The notes beneath the pieces are model-generated. The model saw nothing but the letters and a program-made list of their open reading frames with translations. It was not told where the DNA came from and did no database searches. From contig NZ_CP072865.1 of assembly GCF_017948245.1 (NCBI RefSeq), positions 1,575,501 through 1,639,500 on the forward strand: DNA of 64,000 nt. The letters run 5' to 3'. The position numbers were made by a program, and so were the translations under genes. Each line of letters opens with the position of its first letter. Position 1 is the stretch's first letter. The DNA is from Rhizobium sp. NLR16a (GTDB taxonomy: Bacteria; Pseudomonadota; Alphaproteobacteria; Rhizobiales; Rhizobiaceae). Below are positions 8,757 to 18,400 of this stretch, in pieces.

Positions 8757-10418
8757 TTAAATATCCTTCCGCCTGAGGAGATAGTCGAGGCCGCCGACCC
8801 GATACCAGCGGTAGCCATAGGCATCGAGCATGACCGTATGGCGCCCCTTGTCGTCGGCTTCGCTACTTGCCCCATCGGCAATATCGATCAGCGATCGCCC
8901 GAGTTCACCAACATTAGGATCGAAGGTCACTTCCATCGGGTGCGGATGCAGGTTGTGCAGGATCAGCACCGAATTGCCGCGCCAGTCATAACGCAGCGCC
9001 AGGACGCCGTCGTCACCTGTGTCGACCGCTGAGAAATCGCCCCAACCGATCTCGGGAGCCTCCTTGCGCATCCGGATCATCCGCTCGGTCCAGTTCAAGA
9101 GCGAATTGGGGTCGCGCCGCTGGACGGCGACGTTGATATGTTCGAAGCCGTAGGGGCCGTCTTTGATAACGGGCGAAACGGGCTTCGCGCTTTTGGTGAA
9201 ACCGCCTTCCGGTTCCCTCGACCATTGCATCGGGGTGCGCGCGCAATTGCGCTCCGGCAGGCACAAATCATCGCCCATGCCGATTTCATCGCCGTAGCGG
9301 ATGACCGGCGTTCCGGGCAGCGAGAACAGCAGGCTGTAGGCCAACTCGATCCTGCGACGGTCGCCGCCGAGCATGGGTGCCAGGCGCCGGCGAATGCCCC
9401 TGTCATAAAGCTGCATGCCCTTCTCGGGTCCAAACGCGGCGAATACCGCGTCGCGCTGCTTATCCGTCAGGCGACCGAGATCAAGTTCATCGTGGTTGCG
9501 AAGGAACAGCCCCCATTGCGCGGTCGCCGGGCGCGGCTTCGTGGCCTCCATCGCTTTCTTCAGAGGCCGCGTGTCGGCCGTGGCGAGAGCATAAAACAGC
9601 GTCTGATTGACTTGGAAATTGAACATCATCTGCATGCGGTCGCCATCGTCGCCGAAATATTCGAAATTGTCCTTCGGCAGGATATTGGCCTCCGCCAGCA
9701 CGATGGAATCTCCCATGCGCCATTGCAGGAATTCGCGAAATTTCCTCAGCATTTCGAACTGCTCGACCGGCTTGGTGACCTCGGCGCCCTTGGTGGCGAT
9801 GATGAAGGGGGCGGCGTCCATCCGGAAGCCCGAGACGCCGAGCTGGATCCAGAAGCCCATGATCTTGAGTATCTCGGCCTGCACTTCGGGATTGGACGTG
9901 TTGAGATCGGGCTGATGATCGTAAAAGCGGTGGAAATAATAGGCCTTGGCTCTTTCGTCATAGGTCCAGGTCGTCTTCTGGACGCCCGGGAAGACCATGC
10001 CCTGATCTGAGTTTGCAGGCTTTTTGTCTGACCAGACGTACCAATCGCGATAGCGTGAATGCGGATCGCTCCTGGCGTCTTCGAACCAGGGATGATCCTT
10101 GGAGGTGTGATTGATCACCAGATCGATCAACACCCGTATGCCCCGCTGTTTGGCACCATGGGTGAATTCGACGAAATCGCCGAGCGAGCCATACCGCGGG
10201 TCGACATTATAGTAATCCGAGACGTCGTAGCCATCGTCGCGACCGGGCGAAGTCTGGAACGGCATGAGCCAGATTGCCGTCACGCCGAGGCCGGAGAGAT
10301 AGTCGAGACGGCGCATCAGGCCCTGAAAATCACCGACGCCATCGCCGTTCGCATCCATGAAGGTCTCGACGGACAGGCAGTAGATGACGGCGTTCTTATA
10401 CCAGAGGTCGTTGATCAT
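8757..10418 (-). CDS. GH13 alpha-glucosidase / trehalose synthase-like enzyme
   Basis: A 553-residue glycoside hydrolase family 13 protein. The four conserved regions are visible: DLVINHTS, GFRMDAAPF (nucleophile Asp), VLAEANI (acid/base Glu) and FLRNHDELDL (transition-state Asp). The opening LWYKNAVIYCLSVETFMDANGDGVGDF closely matches trehalose synthases and related maltose-acting enzymes, and the length matches single-domain TreS. An oligo-1,6-glucosidase or amylosucrase-like role cannot be excluded. No partner such as glgB, glgE or a maltokinase lies beside it. I placed the start at the ATG with GGAG seven bases upstream. An upstream TTG at 10475 is unlikely. Confidence 0.85.
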   Translation of the reverse strand: MINDLWYKNAVIYCLSVETFMDANGDGVGDFQGLMRRLDYLSGLGVTAIWLMPFQTSPGRDDGYDVSDYYNVDPRYGSLGDFVEFTHGAKQRGIRVLIDLVINHTSKDHPWFEDARSDPHSRYRDWYVWSDKKPANSDQGMVFPGVQKTTWTYDERAKAYYFHRFYDHQPDLNTSNPEVQAEILKIMGFWIQLGVSGFRMDAAPFIIATKGAEVTKPVEQFEMLRKFREFLQWRMGDSIVLAEANILPKDNFEYFGDDGDRMQMMFNFQVNQTLFYALATADTRPLKKAMEATKPRPATAQWGLFLRNHDELDLGRLTDKQRDAVFAAFGPEKGMQLYDRGIRRRLAPMLGGDRRRIELAYSLLFSLPGTPVIRYGDEIGMGDDLCLPERNCARTPMQWSREPEGGFTKSAKPVSPVIKDGPYGFEHINVAVQRRDPNSLLNWTERMIRMRKEAPEIGWGDFSAVDTGDDGVLALRYDWRGNSVLILHNLHPHPMEVTFDPNVGELGRSLIDIADGASSEADDKGRHTVMLDAYGYRWYRVGGLDYLLRRKDI

Positions 10419-10961
10419 GCCGGCGCTCCAAATGCATCTGGTCGCAAATCCCGTCGGGCGGAAAATGTTCCGCAAGGCGATATTGTGCGCGGCCAGTTGG
10501 ATAATTCCGACCTATAGCGACAGGCTGGTCATTGATGCTTTGCTTATTTTAGATAATTCTGATGTAATGTGGGTGCCAGCTGCAACAGCGATCGGTGCAA
10601 TGTCGGAGGATGCCATGCAGTGCGCTCGGACGGTCTCTTTCCTATCGGCCACCATGATGGCCGTGACAGTTGGCGAGGCCTCGAATTCTGCAGAAAAAGG
10701 CGGACGGCTGAAGCCGGTGAAGAGCACCCCCTCTGAGCATGTGCTGCTGGTTCCCCTCGACGCAAAGATGACGCCGCCGATCTTCTCGATCAGCTGGTGG
10801 TCGCGCGTAAGGCCCACTTCGGACGTCAATCCGCCCGGATCGCTCTTTCGCGAGACGAAACAAAAGGACGCGGAATACGGCTGGCGAGCTGACTGATCAC
10901 GTTCAAAAGGAAAGGCCGGCGCGGGGCGCCGGCTTCAAAGATCCGTTCGGTTTGAAGCAAC
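10419..10961. other. 543-base region with no confident gene
   Basis: Between the GH13 gene and the tyrS stop, several overlapping open frames exist on both strands: plus 10567-10896 (109 residues from an internal ATG), minus 10512-10829 (105 residues) and two shorter ones. None gives a recognisable domain, and none has a convincing ribosome site. Composition is moderately lower in GC at 10500-10580. It may hold the GH13 promoter plus a decayed or small unknown gene. I cannot decide. Confidence 0.4.
10914..10935 (-). terminator. Rho-independent-like terminator after tyrS
   Basis: An inverted repeat GCCGGCGC / GCGCCGGC with a GGG loop (10915-10933). It lies 27 bases after the tyrS stop codon and is followed on the minus strand by a short pyrimidine/T-rich run (CTTTCCTTTT). 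Confidence 0.65.
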
Positions 10962-12218
10962 CTAGGCCGCGCGGCGGATCAGGATGTGCTTCTTCTTGCC
11001 GAGGGAGAGCTTGATGACGCCGTCGGAGGTGATTTCGCCGCTGCCGATCAGGCGGCGTTCGTCGCTGACAGCCTCGTCATTGATGCGCACTGCGCCCCCC
11101 TGGACGTGGCGGCGGGCCTCGCCGTTGGAACCGGCAAGGCCGGCGCGGACCATCAGCGAGAGCAGGCCGATGCCGCCGTCGAGTTCGGTGGCCGGGATCT
11201 CGACCGAAGGCAAGTTTTCGGCGACGCGGCCTTCCTCGAAGGTGGTGCGGGCCGTTTCGGCGGACGCTTCGGCCGCCTCGCGACCGTGGACGATCGCGGT
11301 CGCTTCCGTGGCGAGAATCTTCTTCGCCTCGTTGATTTCGGCGCCGCCAAGGGCCTCGAGCCTGGCGATCTCGGTGAGCGGCAGGCGGGTGAAGATCTTC
11401 AGGAAGCGGCCGACATCGGCATCCTCGGTGTTGCGCCAATACTGCCAGAAATCATAGGGGCTGAAGACATCCTCGTTCAGCCAGACGGCGCCGGAGGCGG
11501 TTTTGCCCATTTTGGCGCCGGAGCTCGTGGTCAGAAGCGGCGTCGTCAGCGCGTAGAGCTGCGGCGTCCCCATGCGATGGCCGAGATCGACGCCGTTGAT
11601 GATGTTGCCCCACTGATCCGAACCGCCCATCTGCAGGCGGCAGCCGTAGCGGCGGTTGAGCTCGACGAAGTCGTAGCCCTGCATGATCATGTAGTTGAAC
11701 TCGAGGAAGGAGAGCGACTGCTCGCGGTCGAGGCGCAGCTTGACGCTGTCGAAGGAGAGCATGCGGTTGACCGAGAAATGCCGGCCGACATCGCGCAGGA
11801 ATTCGACATAGTTGAGCTTCATCAGCCAGTCGGCATTATTGACCATGAGGGCATCGGTCGGGCCGTCTCCGAAGCGCAGAATGCGCGAGAATATCTTCTT
11901 GATGCCCTCGATGTTGGCGGAGATCGCCTCCGGCGTCAGAAGCTTGCGCTGCTCGTCACGGAAGGAGGGATCGCCGACCATCGAGGTGCCGCCGCCCATC
12001 AGCGCAATCGGCCGGTGGCCGGTCTCCTGCAGCCAGTGGAGCATGGTGGCGGAGATCAAATTACCGATATGCAGGCTCGTCGCCGTTGCGTCGTAGCCGA
12101 CATAGGCCGTCACGACCTCCTTCGCGAACAGGTCGTCGAGGCCGCTTTCATCGGAAACCTGATGAATGAAGCCGCGCTCTTTCAGCGTGCGGAGGAAATC
12201 GGACTTGAACTCGGACAT
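10962..12218 (-). CDS. tyrS: Tyrosyl-tRNA synthetase
   Basis: A 418-residue class I aminoacyl-tRNA synthetase that charges tRNA-Tyr. Visible elements are the HIGH-like motif (SLHIGNL, about residue 45), GGSDQWGNI for tyrosine recognition, the KMSKS-like [10 protein letters not shown] (about residue 235), and an S4 RNA-binding domain at the C-terminus ([18 protein letters not shown]). Length fits the TyrS family. The start was set at the ATG of [12 protein letters not shown], which is the usual N-terminus. A 16-residue in-frame upstream extension is not supported. Divergent from anmK. Confidence 0.96.
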   Translation of the reverse strand: MSEFKSDFLRTLKERGFIHQVSDESGLDDLFAKEVVTAYVGYDATATSLHIGNLISATMLHWLQETGHRPIALMGGGTSMVGDPSFRDEQRKLLTPEAISANIEGIKKIFSRILRFGDGPTDALMVNNADWLMKLNYVEFLRDVGRHFSVNRMLSFDSVKLRLDREQSLSFLEFNYMIMQGYDFVELNRRYGCRLQMGGSDQWGNIINGVDLGHRMGTPQLYALTTPLLTTSSGAKMGKTASGAVWLNEDVFSPYDFWQYWRNTEDADVGRFLKIFTRLPLTEIARLEALGGAEINEAKKILATEATAIVHGREAAEASAETARTTFEEGRVAENLPSVEIPATELDGGIGLLSLMVRAGLAGSNGEARRHVQGGAVRINDEAVSDERRLIGSGEITSDGVIKLSLGKKKHILIRRAA

Positions 12219-12349
12219 GGCTTTCGTCTCTTCGTGCCTGCGCTGCGCCCACCGGGCTTCACGCAACTTCGTTGTTGTTGATCTGTCGCGGCGCGTTTAG
12301 CACTGTTTTTACAAAAGTGCATCCGGGAATCGCATGGGAGACAAGCCTC

Positions 12350-13462
12350 ATGGATGTGGTCAGAACCGCGATCGGACTGATGAGCGGCACGTCAATGGAT
12401 GGAATCGACGTCGCGCTCATCAGGACAGACGGCCGCGGCTTCATCGAGCGCGGGCCCTTCCTCGGCGTGCCCTATGAGGCCGATTTTCGCGGGCGGCTCA
12501 AACGGGCGCTGGAACTGGCGCGGCCGCTGACCGACCGGCGCGAGCGGCCCGCGGAACTCCGCGAAATCGAACTCGAGCTGACCGGACGGCATGCTCTTGC
12601 CGTTACGGCATTTCTGGAGCGTTACGGGCTCTCAGCCGGTGCCGTCGATGTCCTCGGCTTTCACGGTCAGACGGTGCTGCATCGTCCTGACGACGGGCTG
12701 ACGATCCAGATCGGCGACGGCCGGGAATTGGCGCGCCGGACGGGCCTATCAGTGGTCTACGACATGCGTGCCAACGACATGGTGCAAGGCGGGCAGGGTG
12801 CGCCGCTGGTGCCGGCCTATCACGCAGCACTGGCGGGAAAACTGCAGCAGGCGGGAGAGGCGGTGTGCTTCGTCAATATCGGCGGCATCTCCAACCTCAC
12901 CTATATCGACGCTGACGGCCGGATTGCCGCCTTCGACAGCGGCCCGGGCAATACGCTGATCGACCAATGGATAGAGATGCGGACCGGCAGACCCTATGAT
13001 CCCGGCGGGGAGATCGGCGGGCGCGGCAAGGTCGTCCCCGCCTTGGCCGAGCGGTATCTGGACAGCCCGTTCTTCCGCGGCAATATCCGTCGGTCGCTCG
13101 ATCGCGGCGATTTCGCGCCGCTTCGGCCTGATGAGGCGAGCCTCGAAGACGGCGCCAGGACGCTTGCGCATGTCGCCGCAGCATCGATCGTCAAATCCGC
13201 CGGATTCCTGCCCGAGCGTCCCTCGGCCTATATCGTCTGCGGCGGCGGACGGCTGAACGGCACCTTGATGGCCGAGCTCTCGGCGATGGCCGAGGGATCG
13301 AGAGTGTTGAGCGCCGAGGCCGCGGGCTTCGACGGCGATGCGATGGAGGCCGAAGCCTGGGCTTATCTCGCCGTACGCTCGCTGGACGGGCTGCCGCTGA
13401 CCTTTCCCGGCACGACGGGAGTTGCGGCTCCCGTCAGCGGCGGCGTGCTGGCAACGCCGTGA
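12350..13462 (+). CDS. anmK: Anhydro-N-acetylmuramic acid kinase
   Basis: A 370-residue sugar kinase of the ASKHA fold that opens and phosphorylates 1,6-anhydro-MurNAc recovered from cell-wall turnover, giving MurNAc-6-phosphate. The N-terminal signature [16 protein letters not shown], the GFHGQTV motif, NIGGISNLT and [11 protein letters not shown] are all present, and length matches the family. The ATG follows GGAG by 9 bases. It is transcribed away from tyrS, an arrangement typical of Rhizobiales. No murQ-like etherase is next to it. Confidence 0.94.
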   Translation: MDVVRTAIGLMSGTSMDGIDVALIRTDGRGFIERGPFLGVPYEADFRGRLKRALELARPLTDRRERPAELREIELELTGRHALAVTAFLERYGLSAGAVDVLGFHGQTVLHRPDDGLTIQIGDGRELARRTGLSVVYDMRANDMVQGGQGAPLVPAYHAALAGKLQQAGEAVCFVNIGGISNLTYIDADGRIAAFDSGPGNTLIDQWIEMRTGRPYDPGGEIGGRGKVVPALAERYLDSPFFRGNIRRSLDRGDFAPLRPDEASLEDGARTLAHVAAASIVKSAGFLPERPSAYIVCGGGRLNGTLMAELSAMAEGSRVLSAEAAGFDGDAMEAEAWAYLAVRSLDGLPLTFPGTTGVAAPVSGGVLATP

Positions 13463-13523
13463 CAGGCGAAAGAACCCCAGTGCGTCGTGACGATGGCGGT
13501 GGCAGACGTCGGTGCTCTGCCGG

Positions 13524-14201
13524 TCAGCGGATCCGCTTGGCCGCCGGCTCTGGCACCAGCTCGCCATTGAGGCGACGGTCGAGATAATCCTCGCATTCGC
13601 TCATCAGCGTCTCCACCTGACCGTTGAAGAAGTGGTTGGCGTTGGCGACCGTGCGATGGGTGATGAGGATGCCCTTCTGGGTCTTCAGTTTTTCGACCAG
13701 ACCATTGACATCCTTTTCCGGCGCCACCTTGTCGGCCTCGCCGTTGATGATCAGGCCGGAAGAGGGGCAGGGCGCCAGGAAGGAGAAGTCGTAGGTATTC
13801 GGCTGCGGGGCGATCGACATGAAGCCCTCGATTTCCGGCCGGCGCATCAGAAGCTGCATGCCGATCCAGGCGCCGAAGGAATAGCCGGCGACCCAGCAGG
13901 TCTTGGAATCGGGGTGCAGGCTCTGCACCCAGTCGAGCGCGGAGGCGGCATCCGACAATTCGCCGGCGCCATGATCGAATTCGCCCTGGCTGCGGCCGAT
14001 GCCCCGGAAGTTGAAGCGCAGCGTCGTGAACCCGCGCTTCTGGAACATGTAGAAGAGCTGGTAGACGATCTGATTGTTCATCGTGCCGCCGAACTGCGGA
14101 TGCGGGTGCAGGATAAGCGCGATGGGCGCGCTTTTTTCCTTGGAGGGCTGGTAGCGGCCTTCAAGACGGCCGGCTGGGCCGTTGAAAATTACTTCGGGCA
14201 T
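13524..14201 (-). CDS. Alpha/beta hydrolase of the short YtfL/CC-type dienelactone-like family
   Basis: A 225-residue alpha/beta hydrolase. An oxyanion-side motif LHPHPQFGGTMNN, the block LRFNFRGIGRSQGEFDHG and a GYSFGAW nucleophile-elbow-like motif (Ser about residue 105) are visible, with an NANHFF block near the C-terminus that would supply the catalytic His. Members of this family are usually annotated only as alpha/beta hydrolase, and their substrate is unknown. The ATG at 14201 gives the conserved start MPEVIFNGPAGRLEGRY. It diverges from the cysteine desulfurase gene and may share its iron-responsive control region. Confidence 0.85.
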   Translation of the reverse strand: MPEVIFNGPAGRLEGRYQPSKEKSAPIALILHPHPQFGGTMNNQIVYQLFYMFQKRGFTTLRFNFRGIGRSQGEFDHGAGELSDAASALDWVQSLHPDSKTCWVAGYSFGAWIGMQLLMRRPEIEGFMSIAPQPNTYDFSFLAPCPSSGLIINGEADKVAPEKDVNGLVEKLKTQKGILITHRTVANANHFFNGQVETLMSECEDYLDRRLNGELVPEPAAKRIR

Positions 14202-14254
14202 TGGTACTCCGGGTTTTATTTCGCGTTCGCGCTGCGTTGGACGACAACATGACT

Positions 14255-14269
14255 TGACTAACGTTGTCA
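14255..14269 (+). promoter_or_regulatory. IRO box (RirA-type operator) upstream of the suf operon
   Basis: The 15-base sequence fits TGA-N9-TCA exactly and has a TGAC/GTCA dyad. In Rhizobium this element is bound by RirA, the Rrf2-family iron regulator, to repress iron-related genes when iron is plentiful. Position is 150 bases before the first suf gene. Confidence 0.7.
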
Positions 14270-14286
14270 GCTTTTCTAAAACGCAG

Positions 14287-14303
14287 TTTAGAACAATTCG
14301 AAA
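14287..14303 (+). promoter_or_regulatory. ICE-like box (Irr-type operator) upstream of the suf operon
   Basis: The sequence TTTAGAA-CAA-TTCGAAA matches the ICE consensus TTTAGAA-N3-TTCTAAA with one mismatch. A further TTCTAAA half-site sits just upstream at 14274-14280, so three half-sites are arrayed here. Irr is the haem-responsive Fur-family regulator of Rhizobiales. Confidence 0.65.
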
Positions 14304-14418
14304 CTTGCATGGCGATCCACGCTTCGTGGAACGTGTCATAAGGCAAGCCCGGCGGAAATTTCAAGAAAAATGCACCGCGGATGCTGAAGCAAGCTCGTCA
14401 AGCGCAGGACTGAAGATC

Positions 14419-15585
14419 ATGGCGCCGCCACGCCTTTATCTCGACTGGAACGCCACAGCGCCGCTGCATCCCGCAGCACGCGAGGCGATCATGCGCGCCA
14501 TTGACATATTCGGCAATCCGAACAGCGTGCATGGGGAGGGCCGCGCCGCCCGCGCCGCCATCGAAGGCGCACGGCGCAAGGTGGCCGCTCTTGCCGGCAC
14601 CGATCCGGGCAATGTGATCTTCACCAGCGGCGCGACGGAGGCCGCCAACTTGGTGCTGACGCCGGATTTTCGCATGGGCCGCACGCCGCTTCAGCTCGGC
14701 CATCTCTATTTTTCCGCCGTCGAGCACCTGGCTGTACGAGAGGGAGGCCGATTCCCGAAGGACCGCACGACCGAGATCCCGGTGACGGACGCCGGTATCG
14801 TCGATCTGCAAGCGCTGGCCGCATTGCTCGATGCCCATGACACATCGACAGGCCTCCCGATGGTCGCGATCATGTTCGTCAACAACGAGACGGGCATTGT
14901 CCAGCCGGTCGAAGAAGCGGCCAGGATTGTGCGGGCGCACGGTGGTCTCTTTGTGGTCGACGCCGTGCAGGCGGCCGGTCGTCTGCCGATCGAGATCGAG
15001 CGCATCGGCGCGGATTTCATCATCGTCTCCTCTCACAAGATCGGTGGACCGAAGGGGGCGGGTGCACTGATCGCGCGCGGCGAGGCGCTGATGCCGAAGG
15101 CGTTGATCCGCGGTGGCGGGCAGGAGAGGGGTCACCGGTCGGGGACACAGAATTCGCTGGCGCTGATTGGCTTCGGAGCTGCGGCGGAAGCCGTGCTTCA
15201 GGATCTTGAGGAACGGAACGCTGCGATTGCTGCGCTGCGCGACAGGCTGGAAGCCGGCATGCACGCTACCGCGCCCGATGTCATCATCCATGGCGCCGGT
15301 GGTCCGAGGGTCGCCAACACGATTTTCTTCACGCTCCCTTGCCTGAAGGCGGAGACCGGGCAGATCGCTTTCGATCTTGAAGGCGTTGCCCTTTCGGCGG
15401 GCTCTGCTTGCTCATCCGGCAAGGTCGGCGAAAGCCATGTGCTGACGGCGATGGGGCGCGACGCCAAGCTGGGGGCGCTGCGCATCTCGCTCGGCTTTTC
15501 CACAACGGAAGAGGATATCGATAGGGCGATTGCCGCCTTCGCGAAGATAGCCTGCCGGCGCAGGTCGGCGGGCGAGGCGGCTTGA
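14419..15585 (+). CDS. sufS2: Cysteine desulfurase, NifS/IscS type (first gene of suf operon)
   Basis: A 388-residue PLP enzyme that takes sulfur from cysteine as a persulfide. Visible are the SAVEHLAV region, SSHKIGGPKGAGALI with the PLP Lys (about residue 203), GGGQERGHRSGTQN, and SAGSACSSGKV with the persulfide Cys in the flexible loop. This is the group I, IscS-like class, distinct from the SufS encoded later in the same operon. The ATG gives MAPPRLYLDWNATAPLHP. The upstream in-frame stretch covers the iron boxes and is not coding. In related rhizobia the order sufS2-B-C-D-S1-X-A is known to respond to iron through RirA. Confidence 0.9.
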   Translation: MAPPRLYLDWNATAPLHPAAREAIMRAIDIFGNPNSVHGEGRAARAAIEGARRKVAALAGTDPGNVIFTSGATEAANLVLTPDFRMGRTPLQLGHLYFSAVEHLAVREGGRFPKDRTTEIPVTDAGIVDLQALAALLDAHDTSTGLPMVAIMFVNNETGIVQPVEEAARIVRAHGGLFVVDAVQAAGRLPIEIERIGADFIIVSSHKIGGPKGAGALIARGEALMPKALIRGGGQERGHRSGTQNSLALIGFGAAAEAVLQDLEERNAAIAALRDRLEAGMHATAPDVIIHGAGGPRVANTIFFTLPCLKAETGQIAFDLEGVALSAGSACSSGKVGESHVLTAMGRDAKLGALRISLGFSTTEEDIDRAIAAFAKIACRRRSAGEAA

Positions 15586-15747
15586 CCGCCTCATAAACTT
15601 GCGGAAACACAAATTTCCGCTTGCCAATCGGGCTGAAAAGTTCCTTTTGGCCTCCTACATCAGGGCAAAGGATTTTGCCCGGGGCAAGTCAACTGCCCAT
15701 ACGCTACAAGCTGCCGGACCTTGTATCCGGCGAGATTGGAGAACGAA

Positions 15748-17217
15748 ATGGCTGCCGTGCAGGAAACGATCGACCAGGTGCGCCTGATCGATGTGGACCA
15801 GTACAAATACGGTTTCGAGACCGTCATCGAAATGGACAAGGCGCCGAAGGGCCTGTCCGAGGATATCATCCGCTTCATTTCGGCCAAAAAGCAGGAGCCG
15901 GAGTGGATGCTGGAATGGCGTCTCGAGGCCTATCGGCGCTGGCTGACGCTGGAAGAGCCGACCTGGGCACGCGTCAATTATCCGAAGATCGATTTCAACG
16001 ACATCCATTATTATGCCGCGCCGAAAAGCGCGCCGGGTCCGAAGTCGCTCGACGAGGTCGATCCGGAGCTCTTGAAAGTCTATGAGAAGCTTGGCATCCC
16101 GCTGCGTGAGCAGGAGATCCTGGCCGGCGTCGAGAAGCCGAAGATCGCCGTCGACGCCGTTTTCGACAGCGTCTCGGTCGTCACCACCTTCAAGGCGGAG
16201 CTGAAGAAGGCCGGCGTGATCTTCATGTCGATCTCGGAAGCCATTCGCGAACATCCCGATCTCGTGCGCAAATATCTCGGTTCCGTCGTGCCGACCTCGG
16301 ATAATTATTATGCGACGCTGAATTCGGCGGTCTTCACCGACGGTTCCTTCGTTTTCGTGCCGAAGGGCGTTCGTTGCCCGATGGAGCTTTCCACCTATTT
16401 CCGCATCAACGAGAAGGGCACCGGCCAGTTCGAGCGCACGTTGATCATCGCGGAAGAGGGCGCCTACGTCTCCTACCTCGAAGGCTGCACTGCGCCGCAG
16501 CGCGATGAGAACCAGCTGCATGCGGCCGTGGTCGAGCTCGTGGCTCTCGACGATGCCGAGATCAAATATTCCACCGTCCAGAACTGGTATCCGGGCGACA
16601 AGGAAGGCAAGGGCGGCATCTACAACTTCGTCACCAAGCGCGGCGATTGCCGTGGCAATCGCTCGAAGATTTCCTGGACGCAGGTCGAAACCGGGTCGGC
16701 GATCACCTGGAAATATCCGTCCTGCATCCTGCGCGGCGACGACAGCCGCGGCGAATTCTACTCGATCGCCGTGTCGAACGGCCATCAGCAGATCGACAGC
16801 GGCACCAAGATGATCCATCTCGGCAAGAACACGTCGAGCCGTATCGTCTCCAAGGGTATCGCGGCCGGCGTTTCCAACAACACCTATCGCGGCCAGGTCT
16901 CGGCCCACCGCAAGGCGTCGAATGCGCGCAATTTCACCCAGTGCGATTCGCTGCTGATCGGCGACAAGTGTGGCGCTCATACCGTGCCCTATATCGAGGC
17001 GAAAAACTCGACGGCGCAGTTCGAGCACGAAGCGACGACCTCGAAGATCTCCGAGGACCAGCTGTTCTACTGCCTGCAGCGCGGCATCCCCACCGAAGCG
17101 GCGATCGCGCTGATCGTCAACGGCTTCGTCAAGGAAGTCCTGCAGGAACTGCCGATGGAATTTGCGGTCGAGGCGCAGAAGCTGATCAGCATCTCGCTGG
17201 AAGGCTCGGTCGGTTGA
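15748..17217 (+). CDS. sufB: Fe-S cluster assembly protein SufB
   Basis: A 489-residue scaffold subunit of the SufBC2D complex, on which Fe-S clusters are built. SufB family blocks are clear: [16 protein letters not shown] near residue 45, [19 protein letters not shown], and near the end [16 protein letters not shown], which matches the SufB/D C-terminal core. Length is standard. The ATG has GGAG upstream and lies 162 bases after the desulfurase stop. It is followed by an unusual 400-base gap before sufC. Confidence 0.95.
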   Translation: MAAVQETIDQVRLIDVDQYKYGFETVIEMDKAPKGLSEDIIRFISAKKQEPEWMLEWRLEAYRRWLTLEEPTWARVNYPKIDFNDIHYYAAPKSAPGPKSLDEVDPELLKVYEKLGIPLREQEILAGVEKPKIAVDAVFDSVSVVTTFKAELKKAGVIFMSISEAIREHPDLVRKYLGSVVPTSDNYYATLNSAVFTDGSFVFVPKGVRCPMELSTYFRINEKGTGQFERTLIIAEEGAYVSYLEGCTAPQRDENQLHAAVVELVALDDAEIKYSTVQNWYPGDKEGKGGIYNFVTKRGDCRGNRSKISWTQVETGSAITWKYPSCILRGDDSRGEFYSIAVSNGHQQIDSGTKMIHLGKNTSSRIVSKGIAAGVSNNTYRGQVSAHRKASNARNFTQCDSLLIGDKCGAHTVPYIEAKNSTAQFEHEATTSKISEDQLFYCLQRGIPTEAAIALIVNGFVKEVLQELPMEFAVEAQKLISISLEGSVG

Positions 17218-17218
17218 T

Positions 17219-17488
17219 ATGAACGAGACGGACAAAAAATGTATTTTTGGACGTCTGGAGAATATGCGCGGGGAAATATTGGCGAAAATTCGTCCCCGCG
17301 AGCAAAGGTACGAAACGGAAAAGCCGCCGGAGCAGCCTTACGTGTTTCTCCAGCAGCGCATGGAAAAACCGGCAAAGATCATTGGGGTTATCGGGCGGCC
17401 TATGGAGATCCCGGAATTTGTCGAGTGCCTTCGGTTGATTTTAAAGGCAGCGGGCGCAGTTTTCGCTGCCATCTGTTTTTGGCGATAA
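17219..17488 (+). CDS. Possible small unknown ORF between sufB and sufC
   Basis: An 89-residue open frame begins with an ATG just after the sufB stop codon. The product is unlike any family I recognise: a charged N-terminal half and a hydrophobic C-terminal stretch (LRLILKAAGAVFAAICFW). A second, longer frame (17239-17628) overlaps it. Either may be chance, because the segment also carries an intergenic palindrome. If translated, it would be coupled to sufB. Treat as a weak call. Confidence 0.25.
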   Translation: MNETDKKCIFGRLENMRGEILAKIRPREQRYETEKPPEQPYVFLQQRMEKPAKIIGVIGRPMEIPEFVECLRLILKAAGAVFAAICFWR

Positions 17489-17526
17489 CGCCGAGTACAA
17501 CAACATGTCGACGCGCCCCCAAAGCG

Positions 17527-17549
17527 ATCCTCGGGACGGGCCCGAGGAT
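17527..17549. repeat. Intergenic palindrome, RIME/REP-like
   Basis: A perfect 9-base inverted repeat ATCCTCGGG / CCCGAGGAT with a 5-base loop, flanked by GATGACGGATC. Palindromes of this kind, with the CCTCGGG...CCCGAGGATGACG pattern, recur between genes in Rhizobiaceae. Only one copy was noticed in this window, so the repeat status rests on general knowledge. Confidence 0.5.
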
Positions 17550-17620
17550 GACGGATCGAGGCCGGTGCGAACGGTCAATCAGGCGGCACTTGAACCCGCT
17601 TTATGAACAGGAAGAACGAA

Positions 17621-18376
17621 ATGCTTGAAATCAGAAACCTTCATGCCCGCATCGCCGAAGACGGCACCGAGATCATCCGTGGTCTGAACCTTACGGTGAA
17701 GGCCGGCGAAGTTGCGGCGATCATGGGGCCGAACGGCTCCGGCAAGTCGACACTCTCCTACGTGCTGTCCGGCCGCGAAGACTATGAAGTGACCGAAGGC
17801 GACATCCTTTATAACGGCGAGAGCATTCTCGAGCTCGATCCATCCGAGCGCGCCGCCAAGGGCATCTTCCTCGCTTTCCAGTATCCGGTCGAAATCCCGG
17901 GCGTCGCCACCATGCAGTTCCTCAAGGTGGCGATGAACGAGCAGCGCAAGGCGCGCGGCGAGGACGAGCTGACGACGCCGGATTTCATGCGCCGCGTCAA
18001 GGAAGCTGCGGCCAAGCTGCAGATCAATACCGAAATGCTGAAGCGGCCACTCAATGTCGGCTTCTCCGGCGGCGAGAAGAAGCGCGCCGAGATCCTGCAG
18101 ATGGCGCTGCTGGAGCCGAAGCTCTGCGTGCTCGACGAAACCGATTCCGGCCTTGATATCGACGCGCTGAAGATCGTCGCCGACGGCGTCAACGCGCTGC
18201 GTTCGCCTGATCGCGCTGTCGTCGTCATCACCCACTATCAGCGCCTGCTCGACTATATCGTGCCTGATACCGTCCACGTGCTCTACAAGGGCCAGGTCAT
18301 CAAGTCGGGCGACAAGACCTTGGCCCATGAGCTGGAAGCCAATGGTTACGCCGACATCATCGGCACAGCGGCCTGA
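17621..18376 (+). CDS. sufC: Fe-S cluster assembly ATPase SufC
   Basis: A 251-residue ABC-type ATPase that drives the SufBC2D scaffold. Walker A GPNGSGKSTLS (about residue 36), the SufC-type signature GFSGGEKKRAEILQ, Walker B LCVLDETDSGLD and the switch His in VVITHYQRLL are visible. The ATG at 17621 has AGGAAG upstream and yields the normal N-terminus MLEIRNLHARI. A 6-residue longer form is possible but unlikely. Confidence 0.96.
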   Translation: MLEIRNLHARIAEDGTEIIRGLNLTVKAGEVAAIMGPNGSGKSTLSYVLSGREDYEVTEGDILYNGESILELDPSERAAKGIFLAFQYPVEIPGVATMQFLKVAMNEQRKARGEDELTTPDFMRRVKEAAAKLQINTEMLKRPLNVGFSGGEKKRAEILQMALLEPKLCVLDETDSGLDIDALKIVADGVNALRSPDRAVVVITHYQRLLDYIVPDTVHVLYKGQVIKSGDKTLAHELEANGYADIIGTAA

Positions 18377-18400
18377 GTTCGGGTGGAAAGGACGACGTCC

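Noticed and set aside
15655..17235. 526-residue open frame on the minus strand
   Set aside because: Antisense of sufB, with no recognisable motif.
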